44,963 nt of DNA from JAYFQF01 sp034927285 (GCA_034927285.1 JAYFQF010000050.1:1-44963), one strand, 5' to 3'. Shown: positions 26,268 to 34,848, counted from the first letter of the stretch. Numbers and translations: made by a program. The notes: generated from the letters alone by a model not told the origin.

Positions 26268-26848
26268 TCTTTCCTTTCCTCCCGGGGGCTATCGGCCAGA
26301 GCCTTCTTCTTTTTCGGGCCGTACCGGTCATATTCGCTGAAAATACAGCCGCAATAACCTTGCATATATAGTCCCATTTCCCGGGCCTTTTCCTGGGCCT
26401 GCCGAAATCCGGGGCGAAAGTCCCGGTAGATGAACTCCACGCCCCGGGTCCGTCCGATTTCCTCACCCAGTCTGCGGATCAGTTCATGATTTTGGTAAGG
26501 GCTGACCAAAAGGGTGGTGCTGTAGGCCCCATAGCCCAGCTCCGCCGCCCTGGCGCAAGCCGCCTCCAGCCTGAGCCGGTAGCAAAGCCCGCAGCGTTCC
26601 TCCAGGGGCGTGCCGCTGCCGTAAAGGGCGGCCAGATACGTCTCCAGCCCGTATTCCTTATGGATTTCCGCTTCAAGCCCTGTTTTTTCGCATAAAAGCC
26701 GGTAAGATTTATACCGCTCCTTAAACTCTTTAAAGGGGTGGATATTGGGATTATAAAAATAGCCGTAAAGCTGAAAGCCTTCCTCCCGAAGCACCGCCAG
26801 GGGATGAACGGTGCAGGGGCCGCAGCAGCTGTGCAAAAGCAGTTTCAT
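26264..26848 (-). CDS. queH: Epoxyqueuosine reductase QueH
   Basis: A 194-residue protein of the QueH (formerly DUF208) family, which reduces epoxyqueuosine in tRNA to queuosine and replaces the cobalamin-dependent QueG in many bacteria. The cysteine motifs are intact: HSCCGPC near the N-terminus, ERCGLCYRLRLE at about 90 and QGYCGCIFSEYDRY at about 165, supplying iron-sulfur and metal ligands. It overlaps ruvB at one end and spoIID at the other by four bases each. Use of QueH means queuosine formation here does not need B12, a point of interest given the cobalamin riboswitch in the window. Confidence 0.95.
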   Translation of the reverse strand: MKLLLHSCCGPCTVHPLAVLREEGFQLYGYFYNPNIHPFKEFKERYKSYRLLCEKTGLEAEIHKEYGLETYLAALYGSGTPLEERCGLCYRLRLEAACARAAELGYGAYSTTLLVSPYQNHELIRRLGEEIGRTRGVEFIYRDFRPGFRQAQEKAREMGLYMQGYCGCIFSEYDRYGPKKKKALADSPREERKE

Positions 26849-27939
26849 CGGCTCTGCCCCTCTTCGTCGCCAAAAAGGCTCTCCTGGCTTATGCTCAGCT
26901 TGCTGGAAGAGCCCTTTTCTCCCTTACCCTCCTCCTGTTCCCGGCCGGGCAGGGGCTGTTTCAGATAGCGGTAGGCTTCTTCCGTGGCGACGCGGCCCCG
27001 GGGCGTACGCTGAATCAGGCCCATCTGCAGAAGATAAGGCTCATAAACGTCTTCAATGGTCTCCGTTTCTTCACTGATGGAGGCCCCCAGGGTATCCAGT
27101 CCCACGGGACCGCCGTTGAACTTCTGGATGATGGTCAACAGCATATGCCGGTCCACGGCGTCCAGACCCAGAGCGTCCACCTCCAGCCGATCCAGGGCCT
27201 CCCGGGCCGTGGCCAGGTCAATGCTGTTATGGTTGATTACCTGAGCAAAGTCCCGTACCCGTTTCAGGAGCCGATTGGCGATCCGGGGGGTACCCCGGGA
27301 ACGCCGGGCGATCTCACGGGCGCCCTGGATCTCGATAGGGATATTCAGAATCCGGGCCGCCCGGACAACGATGGTTACCAGTTCTTCTTCATGATAAAAC
27401 TCCAGCCGGCTGATGACGCCGAAGCGGTCCCGCAGAGGGGCCGACAGGTTCCCCGCCCGGGTGGTGGCGCCCACCAGGGTAAAAGGTGGAATATCCATGC
27501 GGATGGTGCGGGCCGAAGGCCCTTTGCCGATCATGATATCCAGGCAGTAATCCTCCATGGCCGGATACAGCACTTCCTCCACCGAACGGTTCAGCCGGTG
27601 GATTTCGTCGATAAATAAAACATCCATGGGCTGCAGATTGGTCAGGATGGCCGCCAGATCGCCCGGCCGCTCGATGGCGGGGCCGGAGGTGCCTCTTAAA
27701 TTCGCCCCCATTTCCGCGGCGATGATATTGGCCAGGGTGGTTTTGCCCAGGCCGGGAGGGCCGTACAGCAAAACATGATCCAGGGGCTCCCGGCGCTGCC
27801 GGGCAGCCTGAATAAAGATCTCCAGGTTTTCCCGGACCTTGGCCTGTCCCACGTATTCGGAAAGCCGGGCCGGCCGGATATTCGGCTCTTCCCTTTCCTC
27901 CAAAAGCTCCTCTGGATTAACCAGACGTTCCTCGTCCAT
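26845..27939 (-). CDS. ruvB: Holliday junction branch-migration ATPase RuvB
   Basis: RuvB (364 residues) is the hexameric AAA+ motor that drives branch migration of Holliday junctions. Present are RPARLSEYVGQ, Walker A YGPPGLGKTTLA, Walker B LFIDEIHRLNR, sensor GATTRAG, the arginine-finger region LRDRFG and the C-terminal winged helix (QRTPRGRVATEEAYRYL). A Lys/Glu-rich tail of about 30 residues extends beyond the usual end. It lies 21 bases after ruvA and overlaps queH by four bases. Confidence 0.97.
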   Translation of the reverse strand: MDEERLVNPEELLEEREEPNIRPARLSEYVGQAKVRENLEIFIQAARQRREPLDHVLLYGPPGLGKTTLANIIAAEMGANLRGTSGPAIERPGDLAAILTNLQPMDVLFIDEIHRLNRSVEEVLYPAMEDYCLDIMIGKGPSARTIRMDIPPFTLVGATTRAGNLSAPLRDRFGVISRLEFYHEEELVTIVVRAARILNIPIEIQGAREIARRSRGTPRIANRLLKRVRDFAQVINHNSIDLATAREALDRLEVDALGLDAVDRHMLLTIIQKFNGGPVGLDTLGASISEETETIEDVYEPYLLQMGLIQRTPRGRVATEEAYRYLKQPLPGREQEEGKGEKGSSSKLSISQESLFGDEEGQSR

Positions 27940-27960
27940 AAGTCCTCCTAAACCGCCTTC

Positions 27961-28557
27961 CTAAAACCGTGCCAGCTGCTTCAGCCCCTGCTTGATCAGT
28001 TCTTCCGTCCCCAGGCCCGCGGTGTCCAGCTTGGTAAAGGCCCGGGCCACTTCTCCCTGGGTATAGCCTAACGCCAAAAGGGCGGACATGGCTTCGCTGA
28101 GTTCATCGCCGGCCGCCGCCGCGGCTCCTTCGGCCTGGCCGGCCAGGGGAATATCCTTGCCGATCTTATCCTTCAATTCTAAAATCAGCCGTTGGGCGGT
28201 CTTTTTGCCGATGCCGCTGATTCCCGTAAGGGAATTCAGGTCTCCCAGGACGATGGCCTGTTTCAGCCGCTCCACCGGATAAGCGGATAAAACGCTTAAG
28301 CCCAGCTTTGGTCCTACGCCGGAAACCTGGATCAAAAGCTGAAAAAATTCCCGCTCTTCCCGGCTGGAAAATCCGTAAAGGCTGATCTCGTCTTCTTTTA
28401 CCACCATAAAGCTGTAGATCAAGACCGGCGAACCTGCCGGAGGCAGCTGGCTTAAGGTCTGGACGGAAGCGAAAAGCTTCAGCCCCAGGCCTCCGGTTTT
28501 GATTACCACCGCCTGGGGCAGCTTTTCCGCCACCAGACCCTCCACAAAATCAATCAT
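27961..28557 (-). CDS. ruvA: Holliday junction DNA-binding protein RuvA
   Basis: RuvA (198 residues) binds the four-way junction as a tetramer and loads RuvB. It has the OB-fold start (MIDFVEGLVAEK), two helix-hairpin-helix motifs (QVSGVGPKLGLSVLSAYP and LTGISGIGKKTAQRLILELK) and the RuvB-binding C-terminal domain (ALLALGYTQGEVARAF). Length and layout are ordinary. Its start overlaps the end of ruvC by eight bases. Confidence 0.97.
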   Translation of the reverse strand: MIDFVEGLVAEKLPQAVVIKTGGLGLKLFASVQTLSQLPPAGSPVLIYSFMVVKEDEISLYGFSSREEREFFQLLIQVSGVGPKLGLSVLSAYPVERLKQAIVLGDLNSLTGISGIGKKTAQRLILELKDKIGKDIPLAGQAEGAAAAAGDELSEAMSALLALGYTQGEVARAFTKLDTAGLGTEELIKQGLKQLARF

Positions 28558-29137
28558 CTTCCGTCCCCCCCGTTCTGGGCCGTAACTGTTTAAATTCTTT
28601 GTAATCTTTGCTTCTTTGGATCAGGGCCTGTTCCAGCTCTTTTGGGGAGGTGCCCCGCCAGCTTTTCAGGCCGCCGAACTGGCAGTGGCAGACGGCAATG
28701 GCCAGAGCGTCGGCGGCGTCGTCGGGCTTGGGCGCTTCCTGTAAGCCCAGAATTCTCTGGATCATGTACTGGACCTGCTGCTTTTCCGCCCGGCCGTAGC
28801 CCACCACAGCCTGCTTTACCTGAAGGGGCGTATATTCCGTCACCTTAATTTTCTTCATGCTGGCGGCCAAAAGGGCCACGCCCCTGGCTTGGCCCACGGT
28901 GATGGCCGTGGTGACGTTCCGGTTAAAGAACAATTCTTCCACCGCCATAACCTCCGGGCAATATTTGTCTAAAAGCTCGTTTACGCCGTAAAAAAGCCGT
29001 TCCAGCCGCGCTTCCGCCGGCTGGTCCTTGGAAGTGCGCAGTACGCCGTAAGCCAGAGGCTTATGCCGGGAGTCGCGGTATTCGATAACGCCGTAGCCCA
29101 TGATGGCGGTGCCGGGATCGATGCCCAGGACGATCAT
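28550..29137 (-). CDS. ruvC: Crossover junction endodeoxyribonuclease RuvC
   Basis: RuvC (195 residues) cuts Holliday junctions. The catalytic acids are visible: GIDPGTAIMGYG (Asp7), AVEELFFNRN (Glu) and KPDDAADALAIA (two Asp). The frame is open to an ATG at 29155, but GGTGA (matching the anti-Shine-Dalgarno) lies five bases before the ATG at 29137, and MIVLGIDPG is the usual RuvC start, so I prefer that one. B. subtilis lacks this RuvC in its ruv cluster; ruvC-ruvA-ruvB here is the arrangement of Clostridia. Confidence 0.95.
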   Translation of the reverse strand: MIVLGIDPGTAIMGYGVIEYRDSRHKPLAYGVLRTSKDQPAEARLERLFYGVNELLDKYCPEVMAVEELFFNRNVTTAITVGQARGVALLAASMKKIKVTEYTPLQVKQAVVGYGRAEKQQVQYMIQRILGLQEAPKPDDAADALAIAVCHCQFGGLKSWRGTSPKELEQALIQRSKDYKEFKQLRPRTGGTEDD

Positions 29138-29216
29138 ACGTTTCACCCGTTTCATAAAGAGGCGGTCAGTTTACACTGGCCGCTTTGCGTTTATCATGCT
29201 CGGTTTCTGCCGCAGA

Positions 29217-29972
29217 TTATGACAACTGATCGGCAATCTCATCGGGAATATCAAAATTAGTATAGGTATTCTGGACGTCGTCATGATCATCCAGGGTATC
29301 CATCATGCGCAGGAGATACTTGGCCTGCTCCAGATCGGTTACCTCCACCGTGGTATCCGGCAGCATAGTGATTTCCGCCTCGCTGAAGGAAACGCCTTCC
29401 TTCTCCATGCCTTCCTTCACCTTCTGAAAGTCTTCCGGCTGGCAGATGATCTCAAAAGTCTCCTCATCTTCCTGGATATCCTCGGCTCCCGCGTCCAAAG
29501 CCAAAAGCATCAGATCGTCCAGGGAAAGGCCGGTATCCTCTTTATCAAGGGTCAGCACTCCCTTTTCCTTGAACATCCAGCCCACGCAGCCGCTCTCGCC
29601 CATATTTCCGCCGTTTTTGGAGAAAATATGCCTGATCTCGCCTGCGGTACGGTTACGGTTATCCGTCATGGCCTTCACGATGACGGCGGTGCCGCCGGGG
29701 CCATAGCCCTCGTAGGTCAGTTCCTCATAGTTGGCGGCGTCCCCGCCGCCGGCGCCTTTTTCGATGGCCCGCTTGATGTTATCATTGGGCATATTGGACG
29801 CCTTTGCCTTGGCAATGGCGATTTTCAAACGGAAGTTGGCGTCAGGATTTCCTCCGCCGGCTTTGGCAGCCACGATGATCTCTCTGCCCAATTTCGTGAA
29901 GGCCGCACCCTTCAGGGCATCCTGTTTGCCTTTCCGGTGTTTGATATTAACCCATTTGGAATGACCCGACAT
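29217..29972 (-). CDS. yebC: YebC/PmpR-family regulator or translation factor
   Basis: This 251-residue protein starts with MSGHSKWVNIKHRKGKQDA, the strict signature of the YebC family, followed by ASNMPNDNIKRAIEKGAGG and YEGYGPGGTAVIVKAMTDN. YebC proteins were described as DNA-binding regulators (PmpR); some members are now linked to easing ribosome stalling at proline stretches. It is full length and acidic at the C-terminus. AAGGAGAGGG precedes the ATG. It heads the unit that includes ruvCAB and the queuosine genes, 79 bases before ruvC, with a strong promoter at 30021-30049. Confidence 0.96.
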   Translation of the reverse strand: MSGHSKWVNIKHRKGKQDALKGAAFTKLGREIIVAAKAGGGNPDANFRLKIAIAKAKASNMPNDNIKRAIEKGAGGGDAANYEELTYEGYGPGGTAVIVKAMTDNRNRTAGEIRHIFSKNGGNMGESGCVGWMFKEKGVLTLDKEDTGLSLDDLMLLALDAGAEDIQEDEETFEIICQPEDFQKVKEGMEKEGVSFSEAEITMLPDTTVEVTDLEQAKYLLRMMDTLDDHDDVQNTYTNFDIPDEIADQLS

Positions 29973-30020
29973 CTTACCCTCTCCTTTAAAGCCAGTATAT
30001 ACGTCTCATTTCATTATTTT

Positions 30021-30049
30021 ATTATATCCTCTGGAGGTAAAGGTGGCAA
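30021..30049 (-). promoter_or_regulatory. Near-consensus promoter of the yebC-ruvCAB-queH-spoIID-queA-tgt unit
   Basis: The minus strand reads TTGCCA (30044-30049), exactly 17 bases, then TATAAT (30021-30026), about 50 bases before the yebC ATG. Confidence 0.85.
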
Positions 30050-30109
30050 GAGAAAATACCGGCCGGGAAAAACCCGCCTTCCAACCCGGCGAATCCCGCG
30101 GAATAAATA

Positions 30110-30158
30110 AACGGAAATCCGGGAGGGCTTTTTTCGGATCCCCTCCGGGATTTCCGTT
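30110..30158 (-). terminator. Hairpin terminator after the bofC-like gene
   Basis: On the minus strand AACGGAAATCCCGGAGGG pairs with CCCTCCCGGATTTCCGTT around a 13-base loop. The following TATTTATT is only moderately T-rich, but the long stem and position directly after the stop codon support termination. Confidence 0.75.
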
Positions 30159-30185
30159 CAACCGTCCTGAGGCTGCCGGAAGGCA

Positions 30186-30782
30186 TCAGGATTCAAAATT
30201 GTCCAATACGGCCTGGAGGTATTCCCAATCCCGGAATTCCCACCGGCCTTCGCTGATTTTAGCGGCATAGTCTTCCGGCAGGTCCGCCACGGCGATGGAA
30301 GTGGACAAAACCGGCTCTCCCAGCTTGCCGCTGCCGCCGGGACCCTGGTATACTTGCACCATACCCGCGGCGCTGACCTCAAAATGCCAGTACCCGCTGT
30401 GCAGTTCGCAAAAGCCCTCCAGTTCCCGGCTGATCAATAGCCCCTGACCGTTCAGCTGCCAGCTTTGCTTCCAGCCCTTTACCGGGCTGTAAACAGACTC
30501 CAGCTGCACCGGGGTCATGCCGTTCAGCGCCAGCCTTTCCTGGCCCTCAAGCAGCTTTTTCAGCGTACAGTCCAGGCCTGCCTGGCTGCATAAACGGTAT
30601 ACTTCCTGAATATAGATTTCCGTATCCTCGGTAACCTTTACCGGCTTCACGTCCATCCCCACCTGGGTCTCATTGCGATAAAAGGGCACCGGTATGCCAA
30701 ATACCCGGACATAGCTGAAAAAGCCGAGGCCGATCAGCAGTACGCCGCTGAAAAATAACAGTATCCCCTTTCCTTTTTTCAT
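30186..30782 (-). CDS. BofC-like protein (regulator of sigma-K checkpoint), putative
   Basis: A 198-residue protein with an N-terminal signal or anchor helix (about 7-26). Its C-terminal 60 residues (MVQVYQGPGGSG, then SIAVADLPEDYAAKISEG and YLQAVLDNFES) have the pattern of the BofC C-terminal domain: a glycine-rich turn, a short LP motif and an ending in a LES-like sequence. In B. subtilis bofC lies directly beside ruvA-ruvB-queA-tgt, and here the gene precedes yebC-ruvC-ruvA-ruvB-queH-spoIID-queA-tgt, so position supports the call. BofC restrains the SpoIVB protease that triggers sigma-K in the mother cell. The start at 30782 is preferred to 30851 because AAGGAAGGGAG lies just before it. 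The match is by pattern only. Confidence 0.62.
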   Translation of the reverse strand: MKKGKGILLFFSGVLLIGLGFFSYVRVFGIPVPFYRNETQVGMDVKPVKVTEDTEIYIQEVYRLCSQAGLDCTLKKLLEGQERLALNGMTPVQLESVYSPVKGWKQSWQLNGQGLLISRELEGFCELHSGYWHFEVSAAGMVQVYQGPGGSGKLGEPVLSTSIAVADLPEDYAAKISEGRWEFRDWEYLQAVLDNFES

Positions 30783-30941
30783 GTGTCTCCCTTCCTTTGT
30801 CAAAGCGCGCTTCTTCGGGGCAAAATAATGCCCTGGGGTAAGTATGGACAAAAATTGTAAATTTTAGTCCTGGTACGGCTTGCGCAAGGCAGGGATAAGT
30901 GATAATTTTAATAGTACAAATTCCTGAAACGAGGTAATTGC

Positions 30942-32699
30942 ATGCCTAATGTTGAGAAAAACCCTCCCTGTGACTGCCCCTTGACTGCCGGCGTTTTCAA
31001 AGCCGGCGCAAACCGCGGCTACAGGGTCCGTATCCCGCAACGGGTAGATTTCACCCCCCGGGATCTGGAGAAATATTCTTCCGCCGTCAGCCTTTCCGAT
31101 ATGGAGGTCTTCCTTTTCCCCGAGCTGATCCTTTCTTTAGCCCTGGCCAATATTATGTCTCCCATCATCTGGACCTGGAAAGAGGACCCCTGGTTTGCCG
31201 GTCTGGACAAAATGTCTCCTTATAAAAAAGCGCTGCGGGTAAAACAGTATATTATCGACAAATATGCCTTTAATCTGGATTTGGATACCTGGGGCCTTAC
31301 GACCAAGGAAACGGAGCTGGCCCGTTTTTCTTCTTTTATCGATGAAAAAGCCCTGTCCAAAAGCAATGCCCTCTTTGGCTACGAGGGGGACAAATATTAC
31401 TTTGATATTGATATCCGGCGCCATTTCGGTCTGGATAAATATAATTCCAATGTCATCCCCTACTGGAAAACCGAGACCATCGAGGCTATGACCGCTTTCT
31501 GGCGCAAGGAAGGCCATGACCGGGGAGCCGGCGAATGTGTCTCCTTTTCCGTTTTATACTATGCGGCTCTTTTCATCCTGGCCGGTATTCCCCTGGAGGA
31601 TATGTACATGATGGCCACGCCCTTACATTCCCAGAATTTCATTGACATGAAAGACGGGGTGCTGACGAATAACCGGCGCCTGGTGACCAAGATCATGTGG
31701 TGCAACGGCACGGAGCTTTCCGCCAAGGCCCGCAGGGCCCTGGAAAACGAGGAAATCACCATGGTTTGTACCAACGAAGGCTATGTGCACACCCTTTATC
31801 CCGAAGCCACCATCCCCAGGGAGCGGTACCAGCGCTTTTGCCGGCAGCTCTCCTCTTTTCTGGAAACGCCGCCCACCAACGAGATCCTGGTAAATTTCCT
31901 GCGGCAGGCGCCAAAATGGCAGCCGTATTTTCAGTTCAGCGCCGTGGTGGATGAACGGCTGACCTATTTCCCGGCAGAAGATCTGTATACCGCCGAGGAG
32001 ACCAACCTTTCCGCCAACGCTCCCACTTTAGACAGGCTGGCGGATACTTTGCCAAAGGAAAACCCCCGGCATGAGCCTTTGCCCCGGCGGGTTCTGATCT
32101 CCCGCCCCCTGGAAGAAATCTATAAAGAGCTGGGCCGGGATTTCACGGTGGAATTCAAGACCTTCTGCCACATCAGTCCCCGCTTGCCCGCCGCCGATAA
32201 AGACTACCATGATTCCTTTGCCATCAGTCTCCAGGGGCTTAATACCCGGGAGGAAATCATCGCCTACCTGTCTTCCATCCGCAAGGAATCCAGCATTGCC
32301 GACCTGGCTTTTACCGCTTACCGGGACCTGAATCTGAGCCCCTGGGAACCTTTCCTGAAGGCGGCCCTGGAACGGAATCCGGTCTGCCTGGAAGCGGTCC
32401 GCCGCCGCTCCCCCATGGCGATTTACGAGATCCTGCGGGACTTCGGCAGCGATTCTATTTACGACGGGACCCGGCTGGCGCAGCCCGATGAGGTCTGGAA
32501 TTTCAAAACCGGCGACGGTCTGGAAAAGGCCGTCTGCATGTGGAATATTCTGCGGGACAGGTTTCCGGCCCAACATTGGTCCATCGAGATCCGGGATCAG
32601 AATGCCTGTCTTTCCTGTCAGACCCACAGTTACTGCTTCCCCACAGCCAAAGGCTATGAAGGCCTATTATTGACCTATCCCCTGGGGCTTGAATGCTGA
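30942..32699 (+). CDS. Uncharacterised 585-residue protein with transglutaminase-like Cys/His motif
   Basis: I do not recognise a named family for the whole protein. It is the only plus-strand gene between 1 and 41600 and stands alone between two terminators. It has no signal peptide. Around residue 199, GECVSFSVLYYAALFILAGI resembles the nucleophile segment of transglutaminase-like cysteine proteases (Cys at the start of a helix), and 30 residues later LHSQNFIDMKDG supplies a His (229) followed by Asp/Asn candidates, as in that fold. The C-terminus carries CLSCQTHSYC, a possible metal site, and the N-terminus CDC. GAGGT precedes the ATG; a weak TTGCGC-17-TAATTT promoter is possible at 30880-30908. 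A strong terminator follows. Proposed activity is inference; an intracellular papain/transglutaminase-like enzyme is the best guess. Confidence 0.75.
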   Translation: MPNVEKNPPCDCPLTAGVFKAGANRGYRVRIPQRVDFTPRDLEKYSSAVSLSDMEVFLFPELILSLALANIMSPIIWTWKEDPWFAGLDKMSPYKKALRVKQYIIDKYAFNLDLDTWGLTTKETELARFSSFIDEKALSKSNALFGYEGDKYYFDIDIRRHFGLDKYNSNVIPYWKTETIEAMTAFWRKEGHDRGAGECVSFSVLYYAALFILAGIPLEDMYMMATPLHSQNFIDMKDGVLTNNRRLVTKIMWCNGTELSAKARRALENEEITMVCTNEGYVHTLYPEATIPRERYQRFCRQLSSFLETPPTNEILVNFLRQAPKWQPYFQFSAVVDERLTYFPAEDLYTAEETNLSANAPTLDRLADTLPKENPRHEPLPRRVLISRPLEEIYKELGRDFTVEFKTFCHISPRLPAADKDYHDSFAISLQGLNTREEIIAYLSSIRKESSIADLAFTAYRDLNLSPWEPFLKAALERNPVCLEAVRRRSPMAIYEILRDFGSDSIYDGTRLAQPDEVWNFKTGDGLEKAVCMWNILRDRFPAQHWSIEIRDQNACLSCQTHSYCFPTAKGYEGLLLTYPLGLEC

Positions 32700-32737
32700 T
32701 TCGATAATTGCCGCCGTAAAGCTGAAAAGTGTAAGAC

Positions 32738-32808
32738 AACCCCGGGAAATCCAGGCATGCCGGTCCGTCCCATGCCTGATTTTCCCGGGGTCGTTTTGTT
32801 TTTTTTAT
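32738..32808 (+). terminator. Strong terminator of the orphan plus-strand gene
   Basis: CCCCGGGAAATCCAGGCATG pairs with CATGCCTGATTTTCCCGGGG (one mismatch region) around an 11-base loop, followed by TCGTTTTG and eight T residues. It lies about 40 bases past the stop codon. Its stem may also help end transcription from the opposite gene. Confidence 0.93.
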
Positions 32809-32856
32809 GTCATTTCAGCCGGTTCACAGGCGAAAACCGCTTTTTTTTGCAAAGGC

Positions 32857-33525
32857 CTAACTCTTAAGCCCCTTCTTTTCTTCTTCCGCCGTCTCCGGGT
32901 ATTTCCGGTATTCGATGCTCCTTAATTCCTCCAGCAGCTGATCGGCCTGACTTTCGAAATCCTCTTTGTTTTTTTTCAGCTGATTGATTTCTTTTTCCAG
33001 TCCTTTCCTGGACATATGCTTTTCCAGCCATTCCCGGGGCAGCAAAGCGTTGATGGTCAGGGACATAATTACGCCGAAGCCCGTATCCACCATACGATCA
33101 AGAGCATAGCTGACATATTCATCCGGTGGCGTATTCAGCATGACGATAAAAAACACCACCGCGCCGGCGTGTACAGCTCCCACCGCATGCAGCACCTGGC
33201 AAAGGTAGATCATCAGCATAATGCCGCCCAGCAGGCACAGGGCCAGCGGGATCGTAAAGGCTGAGGCGGTTAAAAAATATTCCTGATAGACATAAAACAC
33301 CAACATCCCCATAAAGCCGCCGATGATGGTGCCCACCAGGCGGTTGCCGCCGGTCCGCAGAGAGTTTTCGATGCTGTTGTCCATGCCGAACACCGCGCCG
33401 ATACAGGCAAAAGTAGGATTTCGATCAATAAAGCTGTACAGTACAGCGCAAAGAGTAGCGGATATCCCAGTTTTAATGTTTCTCAGGCCCAGCCTGGGCA
33501 ACTGCAAATAATGTGCGTCTTCCAC
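32857..33525 (-). CDS. Aromatic acid exporter (ArAE/FUSC)-family membrane protein
   Basis: A 222-residue membrane protein with about four to five hydrophobic segments in residues 15-150, followed by a charged coiled-coil tail (about 165-222, MSRKGLEKEINQLKKNKEDF). The start LGLRNIKTGISATLCAVLY and the RTGGNRLVGTIIGGFMGM segment are typical of the short aromatic-acid-exporter group (DUF939-like, FUSC-related) of Firmicutes. Substrate is unknown. The start is GTG with GGGAG upstream. It lies 51 bases after the CLC gene and could share its transcript. Confidence 0.82.
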   Translation of the reverse strand: MEDAHYLQLPRLGLRNIKTGISATLCAVLYSFIDRNPTFACIGAVFGMDNSIENSLRTGGNRLVGTIIGGFMGMLVFYVYQEYFLTASAFTIPLALCLLGGIMLMIYLCQVLHAVGAVHAGAVVFFIVMLNTPPDEYVSYALDRMVDTGFGVIMSLTINALLPREWLEKHMSRKGLEKEINQLKKNKEDFESQADQLLEELRSIEYRKYPETAEEEKKGLKS

Positions 33526-33576
33526 AGATCAAGCTCCCTTATCCATGTATTCTTTTATCCATCTTAATCGGCGCGC

Positions 33577-34848
33577 TTAATGGGCGCGGGCGTCCACAAA
33601 TTCTGCTTTTGTTTTGGAGTAAACGATTTTTTGTTCGCTATATAAGCTGTAATGACCGGACAGCATAAAGCTGACGGCGCAAACCAGGGCAAAGTAGATC
33701 AGCCCACCGCCGCCGAAAAGCTCCACGCTTAAAATAATCGACGTGATGGGGCAGTTGGTGACTCCGCAGAACAGGGCCGCCAGCCCCAGGGCGGCGCCAA
33801 AGGAAGCCGGCAGGCCGATAAGGCCGGAAACCGCACAGCCAAAGGTGGCGCCGATAAAAAACACCGGGACGATTTCCCCGCCCCGGTAACCGGTCCCGAG
33901 AGTCAGCGCCGTAAAAATCAGCTTCAGAAAAAAGGCGTAAGGCAAGGCCTGTCCGGCCAAAGCCCTGGCAATCACCTCCATGCCGGCGCCGTTATAATCC
34001 CTGCTGCCCACCAAAAGGCTCAAGACAACCACCAGACAGCCTCCCGCCGCTATCCGCAGATAGCGGTCGGGCACCCGGCGGGTAAACAAGCGCTCAGTCT
34101 CATGGACGCCGAAGCAAAAAATGATACTCAATACCGCCGCCAAAATCCCCAATAAAGCGGTGCCGGCCAGGCTGGAAATCCCCAAAGCGGGAACGGCGGC
34201 CAGAGTAAAGCCCACAGGGGACAGACCGAACCAAAGGGCCAGCCCATAACCGGTCAGCGCAGCCACCGTGCAGGGGACAATAGCGGAAAAATACATGACG
34301 CCGACGCTGACCACTTCGATAGAGAAAATCGCGGCGGTGGCAGGCGTGCCAAACAGGGCGGCAAAGGCGGCGCTGGCGCCGCACATGACCGCTACCCGGC
34401 TGTCTTTCTCATCCAAGTGCAGCCAATCGGCCAATTTCGAGGCGATACTGCCGCCGATTTTCAGCGCGGCCCCTTCCCTCCCGGCAGAGCCGCCGGTCAG
34501 ATGAGTCAGCACCGTAGAAATAAAGATCAGCGGCGCCGTCTTCCAGCTCATGGGCTTATTATCCCGGATAGCGCTGAGCACCATATTGGTCCCCCGGCTT
34601 TCCGGCAGCCAGGTATTATACATAAAAATCGTCATCAGCCCCGCCAGCGGCAGCAGAGATAAAAGCCAGGGCTCCGACAGCCTGAATTCCTGCGCCTTAT
34701 CCAGGCAAAAGTGAAAGGCCACGCCGGCCAGCCCCGCCGTCAGGCCGATAAGCGCCGCCACGGCCAGCCATTTTAAAAACGCCGCCGCAGTTTTCAGCAG
34801 AGGCGGATAAAGTCCTTTGGCCGGCGCCGGAAAATGTTTTGCTTCCAT
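33577..34848 (-). CDS. CLC-family anion channel/transporter, resembling the fluoride (CLC-F) subgroup
   Basis: This 423-residue integral membrane protein has about ten to twelve helices. The CLC filter motifs are visible: GSAGREGAALKIGG keeps the external gating Glu of GREGP; the GSGIP position reads SRGTNMVL; and FGTPATAAIFSIEVVSVG replaces the internal FIIEEM. The absence of the GSGIP serine and of the internal proton glutamate, and the wording VLTHLTGGSAGREG, resemble the CLC-F fluoride/proton antiporters more than ordinary chloride exchangers. That subgroup call is by memory of motifs. No fluoride riboswitch is seen upstream. AAGGAAGG precedes the ATG. Confidence 0.85.
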   Translation of the reverse strand: MEAKHFPAPAKGLYPPLLKTAAAFLKWLAVAALIGLTAGLAGVAFHFCLDKAQEFRLSEPWLLSLLPLAGLMTIFMYNTWLPESRGTNMVLSAIRDNKPMSWKTAPLIFISTVLTHLTGGSAGREGAALKIGGSIASKLADWLHLDEKDSRVAVMCGASAAFAALFGTPATAAIFSIEVVSVGVMYFSAIVPCTVAALTGYGLALWFGLSPVGFTLAAVPALGISSLAGTALLGILAAVLSIIFCFGVHETERLFTRRVPDRYLRIAAGGCLVVVLSLLVGSRDYNGAGMEVIARALAGQALPYAFFLKLIFTALTLGTGYRGGEIVPVFFIGATFGCAVSGLIGLPASFGAALGLAALFCGVTNCPITSIILSVELFGGGGLIYFALVCAVSFMLSGHYSLYSEQKIVYSKTKAEFVDARAH

